Shown piece after piece: positions 28,108 through 38,200 of a stretch of DNA of 50,394 nucleotides (within the stretch, counting starts at the first letter, position 1; each line of letters begins with the position of its first letter). Origin of the DNA: a bacterium (GTDB taxonomy: Bacteria > BMS3Abin14); assembly GCA_029210965.1 (NCBI GenBank), contig JARGFZ010000018.1, positions 1 through 50,394 on the forward strand, read 5' to 3'. The position numbers and the translations under genes were made by a program. The notes beneath the pieces were generated by a model. That model searched no databases. It was given only the letters and a program-made list of their open reading frames with translations, and was not told the DNA's origin.

Positions 28108-28138
28108 AACGGCTGGAGATCATCCAGCCGTTTTTTTT
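28108..28138 (+). terminator. Rho-independent terminator of ihfB
   Basis: AACGGCTGG, 7-nt loop, CCAGCCGTT, followed by a run of T. A textbook structure 22 bp after the ihfB stop. Confidence 0.92.
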
Positions 28139-28160
28139 GTGTGCTCAAGGCAATTACTAA

Positions 28161-28239
28161 GTAACGGGGTATCGGCGAAAGAACTTATATACGCATTTAA
28201 CTTTTCCCCGATACGCCGACACTCCGACACTCCGATACC
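28161..28239. repeat. Octad array, word CCGATACC/CCGACACT, with inverted arm
   Basis: The right arm ccgatacg, ccgacact, ccgacact, ccgatacc (28208-28239) repeats every 8 bp. The left arm gtaacggg, gtatcggc (28161-28176) is its inverse. Same word as 30154-30252. Confidence 0.85.
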
Positions 28240-28242
28240 TGC

Positions 28243-28270
28243 TTTACAATCCCTCCTTCCCGTGTAAAAT
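28243..28270 (+). promoter_or_regulatory. Sigma-70 promoter of yebC
   Basis: TTTACA (28243-28248), 16-bp spacer, TAAAAT (28265-28270). Start of transcription near 28277, about 25 nt before the ATG, which has AGGAGG upstream. Confidence 0.6.
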
Positions 28271-28301
28271 TAAATCCAAAATTAATCCTTTAGGAGGGCA
28301 C

Positions 28302-29045
28302 ATGGCTGGACATTCAAAATGGGCTAATATAAAGCACAGAAAAGGTGCGCAGGATGTGGTAAGAGGCAAGATCTTTACCAAGCTCAACCGCGAGATAATG
28401 GTTGCCGCCAAGATGGGAGGCGGTGAGGTGGAAGCCAATCCTCGGCTCAGACAGGCTATTGCCAAGGCAAGATCGGCCAACATGCCCATGCAGAACATCG
28501 AACGTGCGATCAAAAAAGGTACCGGTGATCTTGAGGGCGTCAACTACGAGGAGATCCTCTACGAGGGGTACGGCCCGGCAGGCGTTGCCATTCTTGTGGA
28601 AACCCTGACTGACAACAGGAACAGGACCGTTTCGGATGTTCGTAGCGCCTTTACGAAAAATAACGGTAACCTGGGTGAAGCAGGGTGCGTTTCCTGGATC
28701 TTCCAGATGAGCTCATATTTTGTTTTTCCCAAAGAGGGGATAGAGGGGGACCACCTTGTGGAAGTAGCTCTGGAGGCTGGTGCTGAGGACATTAACGAAG
28801 AAGGGTCCGAATACGAAGTGACCGGTCCTCCGGAAAAATTCGATGCGTTAAAGGATGCTTTTACGGATGCCGGCCTTGAGTTTCAGGTTGGGGAGGTTAC
28901 CATGCTGCCCCAGAACGTCATCAAGCTTGATGACCGACAGGCAGAGCAGACCCTTAAACTGGTGGAGGCCCTGGAGGATAGCGACGATGTTCAGAAGGTC
29001 TTCGCCAACTTCGACATTCCAGACGATGTTATGGAAAACCTCTGA
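28302..29045 (+). CDS. yebC: YebC/PmpR family protein
   Basis: Conserved protein described in the literature both as a DNA-binding regulator and, more recently for some members, as a translation factor relieving ribosome stalling. AGGAGG precedes the ATG. The N terminus MAGHSKWANIKHRKGAQD is the family hallmark; YEEILYEGYGPAGVAILVET, NRTVSDVRSAFTKNNGNLGE and GCVSWIFQ follow. Length 247 is normal. It is first in the yebC-ruvC-ruvA-ruvB order, which is widely conserved. Confidence 0.95.
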   Translation: MAGHSKWANIKHRKGAQDVVRGKIFTKLNREIMVAAKMGGGEVEANPRLRQAIAKARSANMPMQNIERAIKKGTGDLEGVNYEEILYEGYGPAGVAILVETLTDNRNRTVSDVRSAFTKNNGNLGEAGCVSWIFQMSSYFVFPKEGIEGDHLVEVALEAGAEDINEEGSEYEVTGPPEKFDALKDAFTDAGLEFQVGEVTMLPQNVIKLDDRQAEQTLKLVEALEDSDDVQKVFANFDIPDDVMENL

Positions 29046-29053
29046 TAGATATC

Positions 29054-29539
29054 ATGCGCATCCTCGGTGTCGACCCGAGCCTTCGGTCAACAGGTTATGC
29101 GATCGTTGAAGGGGACCGGAAGAAGCAGAGGATTATCGAGTTCGGTCTTATTAAAACGCGCAGTTCAGAATCTCTGGAAGATTCCCTGAAGCATATAGCG
29201 GATGCCATTGAAGAAGTCGTTCGAATACACACGCCTGACAGCCTCGCCATTGAGAATATCTTCACGGCCAGAAATAGCCGTGTGGCGCTTCAGCTTGGTC
29301 ACGTCAGGGGAGTTGTGATACAGGTTTGCACACGTTGTGGACTACAAATTTTCCACTATGCTGCTACACGGATAAAGGAGACTGTCGCCGGGTATGGGCG
29401 GGCGTCCAAGGAACAGGTGCAGAACATGGTGGTGCGAACCTTTGGGCTTACCGAAACTCCTCCCCACGACGCTGCTGACGCAATAGCTGCCGCCTTGACA
29501 CATTTCTACTGGTACCGGCCGGAGGAGGAAAACAGGTGA
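29054..29539 (+). CDS. ruvC: Holliday junction endonuclease RuvC
   Basis: Resolves Holliday junctions with RuvAB. All four catalytic acidic residues are visible: Asp7 in GVDPSLRSTGYA, Glu in LAIENIF, and two Asp in PPHDAADAIAAAL. HVRGVVIQVC and the AGYGRASKEQVQNMV DNA-binding segment are typical. Length 161 is slightly shorter than E. coli RuvC (173). It starts 8 bp after yebC without a clear ribosome binding site, and its stop overlaps ruvA (GTGA). Confidence 0.95.
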   Translation: MRILGVDPSLRSTGYAIVEGDRKKQRIIEFGLIKTRSSESLEDSLKHIADAIEEVVRIHTPDSLAIENIFTARNSRVALQLGHVRGVVIQVCTRCGLQIFHYAATRIKETVAGYGRASKEQVQNMVVRTFGLTETPPHDAADAIAAALTHFYWYRPEEENR

Positions 29540-30144
29540 TCGCCCTTATCAGCGGACGTCTTGCGGTTAAGGATCCAGGTGGCACAGTGGTGGTGGACAC
29601 AGGAAATGTGGGCTACCGCATCTTTGTTTCCTTAAACACCCTCATACGCCTTCCCGAGGTAGGGGAGGAACTGATCCTGCACACTGTGACGGTGGTTCGG
29701 GACGACGCCATGCACCTTTTCGGGTTCGGAGACACCCAGGAAAAAGACCTGTTTAATCTCCTTGTGCAGGTTAAAGGTATCGGTCCCAAAGTCGCCCTGT
29801 CCCTTCTCGGAGGGTTAAAACCCGTCGATTTGAAGAACGCTATCTACCGTGAGGATGCAGGATGGATCAGCACGGTGCCGGGGGTAGGCAAGAAGACTGC
29901 TGAAAGGATCGTTCTGGAACTGAAGGACAAGGTGCAGCCAGCAGGGGAAGACCCTGCAGCGGTTGATGTCGGTGTGGAGGAACAGATAATCTCCGATGTT
30001 GTGTCCGCCCTGGCCAATCTTGGCTACCCTGCGTCACAGAGCAGGAAAGCGGTACAGGATATCCTTGAAAAAGATGGCGGGCCCGAAGACTTTACGGGCA
30101 TCATCCGTGAATCGCTTAAAGTGCTTTCCGGGAGGAAAGCATGA
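29536..30144 (+). CDS. ruvA: Holliday junction DNA helicase subunit RuvA
   Basis: Binds four-way junctions and loads RuvB. GTG start overlapping ruvC. The N-terminal OB domain begins [20 protein letters not shown], followed by [11 protein letters not shown] with the acidic-pin context. Two helix-hairpin-helix motifs are [16 protein letters not shown] and [19 protein letters not shown]. The C-terminal domain III ([19 protein letters not shown]) contacts RuvB. At 202 residues it is normal. An octad repeat array begins 9 bp after its stop, separating it from ruvB. Confidence 0.95.
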   Translation: MIALISGRLAVKDPGGTVVVDTGNVGYRIFVSLNTLIRLPEVGEELILHTVTVVRDDAMHLFGFGDTQEKDLFNLLVQVKGIGPKVALSLLGGLKPVDLKNAIYREDAGWISTVPGVGKKTAERIVLELKDKVQPAGEDPAAVDVGVEEQIISDVVSALANLGYPASQSRKAVQDILEKDGGPEDFTGIIRESLKVLSGRKA

Positions 30145-30153
30145 AAACCCGCA

Positions 30154-30252
30154 CGTGTCGGCGTGTCGGCGTGTCGACGTGTCGGGGAAAAACCGCTGTT
30201 ATGAACGTCTTTTTCACCGATACCCCGTTACCCCGATACCCCGATACCCGGG
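30154..30252. repeat. Octad array between ruvA and ruvB, with inverted arm
   Basis: cgtgtcgg, cgtgtcgg, cgtgtcga, cgtgtcgg (30154-30185), and an inverted arm of ccgata/ccccgata units every 8 bp (30215-30252). It inserts about 140 bp in a gene pair that is usually tightly spaced. Same word as 28161-28239. Confidence 0.88.
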
Positions 30253-30286
30253 AAAACGAGGTCCGCAGAGAGGACCAGAACTTCTT

Positions 30287-31315
30287 ATGACCGACGATCG
30301 CATCGTAAATCCGGAACAGACCAACGACGAAGCTGCTTTCGAGGCCAATATCAGGCCCAGGAGGCTGACTGAATACGTGGGACAGTCTCGGGTCAAGGAT
30401 AACCTCAGTGTCTTCATCAGGGCTGCCCAGGACAGGGGGGAAGCCCTGGATCACGTTCTCCTCTTCGGCCCTCCAGGCCTCGGCAAAACAACCCTGGCTA
30501 ACATCCTGGCCAACGAACTGGGGGTAGACATCCGTTCCACCTCGGGGCCGGCAATGGAACGGTCCGGGGATCTGGCGGCCATCCTCACCAACCTGGACGA
30601 AAAGGGTGTACTCTTTATCGATGAGATCCACCGAATGAACAGGGTCGTGGAGGAAGTCCTTTATCCGGCTATGGAGGATTTTTCCCTGGATCTTATCATC
30701 GGTAAAGGTCCGGGAGCCCGCACTGTCAAACTGGATTTGCCGAAATTTACCTTGATCGGCGCAACGACTCGTATGGGGCTTCTCTCCTCTCCCTTCCGGG
30801 ACCGCTTCGGAGTTGTCTGCCGGCTTGAATTCTACTCAGTAGATGAGTTGAAACAGATCATCACCCGTGCGGCCAGGATCCTTGATGTAGAGCTTTCCGG
30901 GGATGCCGCAGACGAAATAGCCATGCGCTCAAGAGGAACACCCAGGGTGGCCAACAGGCTGCTCAGAAGAGCCAGGGATTTCGCCCAGGTCCAGGCCGAA
31001 GGTGTCATCACCCTGGAAGTTGCTCGTCATACCCTGGAGAGGCTACAGATCGACGAGGTGGGGTTGGATGCCCTGGACAGGGCAGTGCTCCTCACCATTA
31101 TAGACAAGTTCTCCGGAGGGCCTGTGGGTATCGATACCATCGCTGCCTCCATAGGAGAAGAACGGGACACCATCGAGGACATCTGCGAGCCGTATCTGCT
31201 GCAGGAGGGATATATACAGCGCACGCCGCGGGGTCGAACCGCTACAGAGGCAGCATATCGGCACCTCGGGCGAAAAATGGGACAGGGCGGCCCGCAGAAA
31301 GATTTGTTCGAGTAG
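30287..31315 (+). CDS. ruvB: Holliday junction branch-migration ATPase RuvB
   Basis: Hexameric AAA+ motor. The open frame runs up to 29996, but that extension passes through ruvA and the repeat array. ATG 30287 gives the normal start ([20 protein letters not shown]) with GAGAGGA upstream. [12 protein letters not shown] opens the domain, Walker A is [13 protein letters not shown], Walker [11 protein letters not shown], sensor 1 GATTRMGLL, and [17 protein letters not shown] carries the arginine finger. The C-terminal winged helix follows ([20 protein letters not shown]). At 342 residues it is normal. Confidence 0.95.
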   Translation: MTDDRIVNPEQTNDEAAFEANIRPRRLTEYVGQSRVKDNLSVFIRAAQDRGEALDHVLLFGPPGLGKTTLANILANELGVDIRSTSGPAMERSGDLAAILTNLDEKGVLFIDEIHRMNRVVEEVLYPAMEDFSLDLIIGKGPGARTVKLDLPKFTLIGATTRMGLLSSPFRDRFGVVCRLEFYSVDELKQIITRAARILDVELSGDAADEIAMRSRGTPRVANRLLRRARDFAQVQAEGVITLEVARHTLERLQIDEVGLDALDRAVLLTIIDKFSGGPVGIDTIAASIGEERDTIEDICEPYLLQEGYIQRTPRGRTATEAAYRHLGRKMGQGGPQKDLFE

Positions 31316-31414
31316 GTTCGGCTGCAGGCGTGCGCTGGCTTGCCAGACCGTAGCTTCAGCCAAAGCTGGTGAACCCTGTGTTGGATTAAACGCCGCCTCC
31401 TTCTCTAAAAGCAA

Positions 31415-31442
31415 TTGTCAAAAGTCAAATAGCAGTTATGAT
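31415..31442 (+). promoter_or_regulatory. Candidate sigma-70 promoter for the psiE-like gene
   Basis: TTGTCA (31415-31420), 16-bp spacer, TATGAT (31437-31442). No other clear signal in the 165-bp gap after ruvB. Confidence 0.5.
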
Positions 31443-31480
31443 ATCCGGGTAGTGAGTATGGTTGAACATAGAATGATTAT

Positions 31481-31989
31481 GTGAAAGGCAAAGAGATGAA
31501 ACCTGAACCCTCTGCTCCGGAAATAATGGAAAAATCAAAAATTACCCTGCTTAGCGTTCTCAAGAAGTTCGAGACGCTCATCATCTCCATCCTCATGATG
31601 CTGATGATCACCATCCTCCTTTTTCCACCATCGACCTGGGCTATATCATCGGCAAGGATATCATTTCACCGCCCATGTTCATAATCAGCATGTCCCGTCT
31701 TCAGGAGATGTTCGGTCTTATAATGCTGATCCTCATCGGCATCGAGATCCTCGAGGCCATCAAGGCCTACCTGGTCCACCAGGAGATCCACGTGGAGGTT
31801 GTGCTCATGGTGGCTGTCATCGCCATCGCACACAAGGTGATCATAATTGATTTCAAGGGGCTGCCCAACTACACGCTCGTGGGCATCGGGATCATTATCG
31901 TGTCCCTGTCCATTTCCTACTATCTGATCAAGAAGGTACGGCTGGAAAAAAAGAAGGCGTACCAGGACATCACCATGGGGGATAACTAG
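31481..31989 (+). pseudogene. PsiE-family membrane protein, frameshifted
   Basis: Phosphate-starvation-inducible E family (PF06146), four membrane helices, function poorly known. The first frame gives MEKSKITLLSVLKKFETLII, then SILMMLMITILLF, and loses sense at about 31620. The second frame continues with STIDLGYIIGKDIISPPMFI, then the conserved MSRLQEMFGLIMLILIGIEI and HVEVVLMVAVIAIAHKVIII. The switch falls at a run of five T (about 31618-31622). One added T, or a -1 shift there, restores the complete protein of about 160 residues. It is a recent mutation, a sequencing or assembly error, or slippage-dependent expression. Start may be GTG 31481 or ATG 31496. Confidence 0.75.
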
Positions 31990-32135
31990 CCCGCATTATT
32001 CATGATGGTGATGAGATGTGAGCTAACTGTGTGGCAAATATGGATAAATGGGAATGGCACGATAAACATCATGAATTATGCGTACCAGGAAACACGGGAC
32101 ACATCAACGCCAACTCCTGATATTTTTTCCAAAGG

Positions 32136-32164
32136 AAAAGGCGGAACCAGGTCCCGCCTTTTTT
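32136..32164. terminator. Bidirectional terminator between psiE-like and mscL genes
   Basis: AAAAGGCGG, 9-nt loop, CCGCCTTTT with further T. It also works on the minus strand, so it can end both convergent transcripts. Otherwise 31990-32208 holds nothing recognisable. Confidence 0.8.
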
Positions 32165-32208
32165 CTTTGCAGGTGAAAATCTCCGAAAAGCAATATCAGT
32201 GGCGCTTG

Positions 32209-32607
32209 CTATAGCTCAGACGTGCAGTTCGGGCAGCGCGTTGCCTGCAGGGCGATGGTGGTAAAGCAGTAGGAGCACTCTTTTGTGGTCGGATCCGCCG
32301 CGGGAGCCTCCTCCTGGCGCTTCATCTTGTTGAGGGATTTTATGACCATGAACACCGCCACGGCGACGATGAGAAAGCTTATGACTGTATTGACAAAAAG
32401 TCCGTAATTCAGGGTCACCGCTCCGGCGGCCCGGGCATTTGCGATGGAAGAAAAGGGCCCTGCCTGGGAACCAGCCTTCAGGACGATGAAGAAATTGGAA
32501 AAATCCACGTTTCCCAGCAATAGTCCGATGGGCGGCATGAGGATGTCGCTCACAAAGGACTTGACGATAGTCCCGAACGCGGCGCCGATGACGATACCCA
32601 CAGCCAT
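32209..32607 (-). CDS. mscL: Large-conductance mechanosensitive channel MscL, N-terminally short, with C-terminal zinc ribbon
   Basis: Pentameric channel that releases solutes on hypo-osmotic shock. The first recognisable residues are D-MAVGIVIGAAFGTIVKSFVSD (helix 1), where complete MscL proteins have about 15-19 residues before this point, including the amphipathic N-terminal helix. Here they are replaced by a perfect 17-bp inverted repeat and an in-frame stop. Helix 2 is LNYGLFVNTVISFLIVAVAV. After the cytoplasmic linker a tail has two Cys pairs (ECSYC and CPNC), a zinc-ribbon-like module; I recall similar tails on some deltaproteobacterial MscL. Whether the shortened protein gates normally is doubtful. 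Confidence 0.82.
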   Translation of the reverse strand: MAVGIVIGAAFGTIVKSFVSDILMPPIGLLLGNVDFSNFFIVLKAGSQAGPFSSIANARAAGAVTLNYGLFVNTVISFLIVAVAVFMVIKSLNKMKRQEEAPAADPTTKECSYCFTTIALQATRCPNCTSEL

Positions 32608-32613
32608 GTCGAA

Positions 32614-32651
32614 GCTTTAAAGAGAGGGTGGGCGCACCCTCTCTTTAAAGC
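32614..32651. repeat. Perfect 17-bp inverted repeat at the mscL 5' end
   Basis: GCTTTAAAGAGAGGGTG (32614-32630), loop ggcg, and its exact complement (32635-32651). It begins 6 bp upstream of the truncated mscL start. It could also serve as a weak terminator for the phosphoketolase gene. Confidence 0.9.
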
Positions 32652-32670
32652 GGCTTTTGACCTTATTGGG

Positions 32671-32698
32671 CGTTCTACGTTCCTCGTTTAACATTCTG
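32671..32698. repeat. Heptad array, word CGTTCTA
   Basis: cgttcta, cgttcct, cgtttaa, cattctg in 7-bp register, 18 bp beyond the phosphoketolase stop. Word related to the right arm at 27688-27722. Confidence 0.65.
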
Positions 32699-32716
32699 CC
32701 GTTACAGTCCCAGACG

Positions 32717-35095
32717 CTAAATTTTCCCTTCCCATTTCCATTTTCTGATCTCCGGAAGGTCCTGACCCTCCCTGTGGATATATTCCCGGTGCTTAACACG
32801 CTTGCTGTGGACAAATTTCTTGATATAGGCGGCCTTCGGGGACAGCTTATCGACCCGGTCAGCCACATCGGCCATAAGGTGAAACCGGTCGATGTCGTTT
32901 AAAACCGCCATGTCAAAAGGCGTTGTGGTCGTTCCCTCCTCCTTGTATCCCCGTACGTGAAGGTTCCGGTGGTTGGTCCTTCTGTAAGTCAGCCGGTGTA
33001 TGAGCCATGGGTAGCCGTGGTAGACGAAAATGATGGGCCGGTCGGTGGTAAATATCGTATCGAAATCCCTGTCCGAAAGCCCGTGGGGGTGCTCTTCCTC
33101 CGGCTGCAGGGTCATGAGGTCAACCACGTTGACCACCCTGACTTTGAGATCCGGCGCGTGCTCCCTGAGCAGCTGAACTGCTGCCAGGGTCTCCACGGAA
33201 GGAACGTCTCCGCAGCAGGCCATGACCACGTCCGGCTGGGCACCACGATCACTGCTGGCCCATTCCCATATTCCGAGGCCCGCGCTGCAGTGCTCGATGG
33301 CTGTTTCCATATCCATCAACTGAAGGTGCTCCTGTTTCCCTGCCACGATGACGTTGACGAAATCACGGCTGCGCAGGCACTTGTCCGCCACATACAGGAG
33401 GGAGTTGGCGTCCGGCGGGAAGTAAACCCTTATAACGTCCGCCTTTTTATTTATGACATGGTCGATGAAGCCTGGATCCTGGTGGCTGAACCCGTTGTGG
33501 TCCTGCCTCCAGACATGGGAGGTGAGGAGATAGTTCAGGGAAGCTATCGGCCGTCTCCAGGGGATCTCGCGGCTGGCTGATTTCAGCCACTTGGCGTGCT
33601 GGTTGAACATGGAGTCGACAATGTGAATAAAGGCTTCGTAGCAGGAGAAGAACCCATGCCTGCCAGTGAGGAGGTACCCCTCGAGCCACCCCTGGCAGGT
33701 GTGCTCACTGAGGATCTCCATGACACGCCCGTCGGGGGAAAGATGCTCGTCAACGGGGAGGATCTCCTCCATCCAGGTCTTGCCGGTCACCTCGTAGAGT
33801 GCGTCCAGGCGGTTGGAGGCGGTCTCGTCGGGGCCGAAGACCCTGAAATTGCGTTGGCCGGAGTTGTACTTCATCACATCCCGGAGGTATTGTCCGAGGA
33901 TTTTTGTCGCCTGCGCCGTACTTTGCCCGGGAAGGGGCACCTCCACAGCGTATTTACGATAATCAGGCAGCCGCAGGTCCCTGAGCAGCTGACCTCCGTT
34001 GGCGTGAGGGTTGGAGCCCATCCGTCGCGGCCCCGTGGGGACCCAGGCTGTGATGCTTTCGAAAGGCGCGCCGTCTCCGTCAAAAAGCTCCTCGGGGCGG
34101 TAGCTCCTCATCCACTTTTCAAGGAGCGCGACATGCTCCGGGTCGCTGCCCAGGCCGGAGAGGGGTACCTGGTGGGACCTCCATGTTCCCTCGACCTTCA
34201 GACCGTCAACCTCGGCGGGACCGGTCCAACCCTTGGGTGTTCTGAGGACGATCATGGGCCAGCGTGGCCTTCCGGCCAATGCACCTGTCCTGGCTCGATC
34301 CTGGATCTCGCGGATCTCATCGAAAACACTGTCCAGAGTTACGGCCATGAGTTGGTGCATCGTTTCCGGTTCGTCACCTTCCACAAACCGCGGTTGGTAA
34401 CCATAACCTTTCATGAGGTTTTCGAGTTCCGCCTTTTCCATGCGCGCGAGGATAGCCGGGTTGGCAATCTTGTACCCGTTGAGGTGAAGGATGGGGAGAA
34501 CCGCGCCATCGCCGGCCGGGTTCAGGAACTTGTTGGAGTGCCAGGAAGCCGCCAGTGGCCCCGTTTCCGCTTCTCCGTCCCCCACGACACAGGCGGCTAT
34601 GAGGCCGGGATTGTCGAAAACCGCGCCGAAGGCGTGGGAAAGGGAGTAGCCCAGTTCCCCCCCCTCATGTATGGAACCAGGCACCTCCGGGGCGACGTGG
34701 CTCGGGATTCCGCCGGGGAAAGAAAACTGGGTGAACAGCTTATTCATCCCCTCCTCGTCCATGGAAACGGCGGGGTAGGTCTCGGTCCAGGTCCCCTCCA
34801 GCCATGTGTTCGCAACCAGGGCGGGTCCGCCGTGTCCCGGGCCTGTTATGAAGATAATGCTCAGATCACGTTCCCTGATGGCCCTGTTGAGATGGGCGTA
34901 GATGAAATTGAGCCCCGGCGTCGTGCCCCAGTGTCCCAGGAGGCGTGGTTTGATGTGATCGTAAGAAAGGGGTTTCTTCAGGAGGGCATTGTCGTAAAGG
35001 TAAATTTGTCCAACTGAGAGATAATTGGCAGCCCTCCAGTAGGCGTCCAGCTGGGCCAGCTTCTCCTCGGTGAGAGGCTGCGGTGACGGCGTCAT
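32717..35095 (-). CDS. xfp: Xylulose-5-phosphate / fructose-6-phosphate phosphoketolase
   Basis: Thiamine-diphosphate enzyme splitting xylulose 5-phosphate or fructose 6-phosphate with phosphate to acetyl phosphate plus an aldose phosphate. ATG with AAGGAGG 8 nt upstream. Family motifs are [33 protein letters not shown], the TPP-binding [19 protein letters not shown] with [12 protein letters not shown], and [20 protein letters not shown]. At 792 residues it is full length. It stands alone; no acetate kinase, phosphotransacetylase or transketolase is adjacent, so whether it feeds acetyl-CoA or substrate-level ATP cannot be said. A 473-codon antisense frame is a shadow. Confidence 0.95.
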   Translation of the reverse strand: MTPSPQPLTEEKLAQLDAYWRAANYLSVGQIYLYDNALLKKPLSYDHIKPRLLGHWGTTPGLNFIYAHLNRAIRERDLSIIFITGPGHGGPALVANTWLEGTWTETYPAVSMDEEGMNKLFTQFSFPGGIPSHVAPEVPGSIHEGGELGYSLSHAFGAVFDNPGLIAACVVGDGEAETGPLAASWHSNKFLNPAGDGAVLPILHLNGYKIANPAILARMEKAELENLMKGYGYQPRFVEGDEPETMHQLMAVTLDSVFDEIREIQDRARTGALAGRPRWPMIVLRTPKGWTGPAEVDGLKVEGTWRSHQVPLSGLGSDPEHVALLEKWMRSYRPEELFDGDGAPFESITAWVPTGPRRMGSNPHANGGQLLRDLRLPDYRKYAVEVPLPGQSTAQATKILGQYLRDVMKYNSGQRNFRVFGPDETASNRLDALYEVTGKTWMEEILPVDEHLSPDGRVMEILSEHTCQGWLEGYLLTGRHGFFSCYEAFIHIVDSMFNQHAKWLKSASREIPWRRPIASLNYLLTSHVWRQDHNGFSHQDPGFIDHVINKKADVIRVYFPPDANSLLYVADKCLRSRDFVNVIVAGKQEHLQLMDMETAIEHCSAGLGIWEWASSDRGAQPDVVMACCGDVPSVETLAAVQLLREHAPDLKVRVVNVVDLMTLQPEEEHPHGLSDRDFDTIFTTDRPIIFVYHGYPWLIHRLTYRRTNHRNLHVRGYKEEGTTTTPFDMAVLNDIDRFHLMADVADRVDKLSPKAAYIKKFVHSKRVKHREYIHREGQDLPEIRKWKWEGKI

Positions 35096-35145
35096 GATAA
35101 ATGCCTCCTTCAGGACATGTTTCCCGGAAATGGGTTACTGTTTAA

Positions 35146-35173
35146 AGTTTAGGCTATAAAGGTGCGGCGTCAA
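35146..35173 (-). promoter_or_regulatory. Candidate promoter of the phosphoketolase gene
   Basis: On the minus strand TTGACG, 16-bp spacer, TAAACT. Start of transcription would be about 45 nt before the ATG. Confidence 0.45.
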
Positions 35174-35260
35174 GGATAAGAAAAATTCTATGTAAGAAAG
35201 TTCTATCTCGGAGTATCAACGTGCCAGAGTGCCGGAGGTGGAAAAGTGCCCACGGTCCGG

Positions 35261-38200
35261 TCATCTTTCTATGGTGTAAAGGAGATCGGTACCCGTCTCT
35301 TCCCCTGATTCCCCCTGGAGAAGCAGATGGTCGTTGATCTTATACTCGAACTGGAACACGCTGAAACTCTGGAATATACCGACACCGTAGCGGACATAAA
35401 CGCTAGGTGTGAGGTACTTGCCCACAACCAGGGAGGACTGTTCCACGTCCGCTTCGGTTTGTACCGTAACCTCCTCGAAACCGAAGCTGTTGCCGATGCG
35501 CTTGGCCAGGGACTCACCCTGATTCAACCCCATGGAAAGGGCCGCTGTAGCCAGTGCATTTCCCTCTTCCCCTGATGTACGACTCAATGGCTTTCCATTA
35601 ACCAGGTAGGAAAGGGCCTCGGCCTGGTCCATTGGGGGATCCGAAAAAAGGGAAATAACCGGTTCCATGAGGGTACCACCCACATTTATGCCCGCCAGGA
35701 TATCGTCTATACGTCTCACAGCCCTGACGTCCAGTCCGGGGTTCTCCAGGGGGCCGCCAGAGAAGGTCAGTTTGCCCCGTTCGATGGTGAGCCTCCGTCC
35801 GAAGGCACGGTACAGTCCGTCAGTAATTCTCAACTCTCCTGTGGCTGATGTCACCGTCCCGGGTTCGTCGATTATGCGGACGGAACCACTCACACGCCCG
35901 GTAAGTCCGAATCCGTCAACTGTGACCTTGTCCCCAAGGTTCAAACGCACATCACCACGGACTTTCAGGGGCGGTTTGGGCGTGGTGTCAGAACCGGGAG
36001 CGATGACAACGACGTCCGGAGAAGGTCTCTGTGTTACGGAGATTTCCACTGGATTAAAGGACGCCTCTGGCACGTTGACTGATCCTTTCAGAGTGAAGAG
36101 ATTATCTTCGGCTGTGAGGATAAGGTCCGGAGATATCACCAGACTGATAACAGGGGTTCTGGCAGCCGTAACCTCTTCTCCCTTGAACCGCAACTCCATG
36201 GCCCTCGACTTTGTTAAAGGGTTTCTGACGCTTCCCTGAATATGAAGGCGTCCACGACCTGAACCTGCCGTAGCATCCAGTGTGAAACCTTCAGGTTTGC
36301 CTGCCGTCAGCCGACCTTCAACTGGTTTCAGGGAAAGTCCCAAAAGAGGTACACCGGCAGAACCATCCTGCAGGTTAACGAAGCCTTCGGTTACGGGGGT
36401 ACCCAAAGTACCCTTGATGTCCAGTGTGGCCGTTAGAAGACCGGCAGGTCCATCCACGTCAGGAGCAAGGGCCTGGATAAAACCCATTTCAGCTAATTGA
36501 GCTACGAATCGCCCCTGGACGGGTTGATCCTGATAGGAGGAGCCTTCCGGGCGAGGAAACAATATACCGGGAAGAGAGAGGGTCCCAAGGACATGGTCCT
36601 GGCTGCCTTCAGGGCCCAGTTGGGCCTGAAATGATCCTTGCAAGCCAGTGCTGTCGAAAGTTGTGGACAAATCTGTTTCTCTTAAATTGAAGGAAACCCA
36701 CTTTCCCGATCCATTCTGATAAAGGATGGATCCGGCTAAAGTGGACAGCCTGGCGGACCCCCACCAGCGACCTTCCGACCTCCCCCCTTTGATGATACCG
36801 TCCGAAAAACCCTCTATCTTTAGAGCGGAGACGGTGCCGGCCGTCAAAAGGGAGAGGGGCAACCGGTGGATCTGGAGGGATCCTTTACCCTCACCTTCTT
36901 TCCAGAGTGCTTCAGCGCAAAGGCGGCTTCCGTCCGAGATCACACAAAATGGGTGGATATTCCCTTCGGTTGTGGAGATCACCAGTTCAGCTTTATTTTC
37001 CAGCGACCAGCGGCCCCTCAGTGGGTGGTCCAGGTACGTTGACACAAGCACGCCATTCCAGGTGTCTCCAACCATCGCCCCTTCAACGAGCACTGACGCT
37101 TTTCCTCCCGGGTAATCCAACGAAACTGTCAAGTCGTGCTCTCCCGCTGTCCCGGTAGCCGACAGGGCGGCCTGATCTAGCCATGATCCGCCAAACAAGA
37201 TCCCCGTTGCGCGTCCGGTGATGCTTCCTGGAATGCGCTGGATGTCAGATATCTGAGTATCAAAAGAGACCGTTTCGGCAGACCAGTTTCCACCGCCGAG
37301 GGTGGTACCGATAAGGGATGCCATGATGCTTGGATGTGAGGGTGTACCGCCAAGGGCCCCGGTGCTTCGGAGGGAGCCCCTCAGGATGGACATGAAATGG
37401 GAAAGGTTCGGAACGTCCAGTGTCCATGTGCCGTTAAGGGCATCTCCTGTCTCAAGGGTGGCCTTCAGGGTGGATGTTCCCACCTGCAAATTCGGAACCC
37501 TGACTTTCGTTTCGCCGGAATCCAGGAGGATCCTGGCCGAACCCAGAACCTCCTGTCCGAGAAAAGTACCGCTGAGTTTCACAATATTCAGATCGCTTTG
37601 GAGCTTATCCCCCGCAAGGAAACCGTCCAGGGTGATCCCCGTGGTGAGACTTCCGTGAAATTGCTGGAGAACCTTGCCTGGATCCAGTTGATCACCCCGT
37701 ATAGCAGCATGCCAGCTCATCTTCTCGCCCCACTGGAATTTTCCGTCAGCCTCCAGGGGCCCTTCGAGGAGATTCGTCAGCAAGGAACCTTCCCATGTGT
37801 TGGGGGTGATGCTCCCGTTTATGTCCACGGAGATAGGGGATCCATCGGGATTTTGCGTGATCATGTGAAGTTCGTGGTCCGTTCTGTTCCCGCTGCCTGT
37901 AATTTTGATCTCATCGGTGGTGAAGCTTCCCGTGGCCACCGGTGCCACGTGAATCATCAGGTTAAAGGGGTACAATTCGTCAATCCTGATGCTGGCTGTA
38001 GCTGTAACATCGCTGGTGCCGATCTTCCCAAAAAACAGGTCTTCCCCATCCAGGGAGATCTCCAGATCGGGGATTCCCCTGGGACCTGATATCTTTCCCC
38101 TGCTTATGACCTTTCCCCTGGATCCTTCCACAAAAGAGGCGAAGTCACCAATCTCAAGATCCCAAGAGGCGTTCCATGATTTCTCAAGGACTCCCGATGC

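Noticed and set aside
29996-30286. Upstream extension of the ruvB frame
   Set aside because: It reads through ruvA and an octad array in another frame; ATG 30287 gives the normal RuvB N terminus.
32002-32214. 70-codon frame after the psiE-like gene
   Set aside because: No ribosome binding site or homology pattern, and it crosses a terminator hairpin.
33596-35017. 473-codon plus-strand frame opposite the phosphoketolase gene
   Set aside because: Shadow frame; the minus strand encodes a full-length, motif-complete enzyme.
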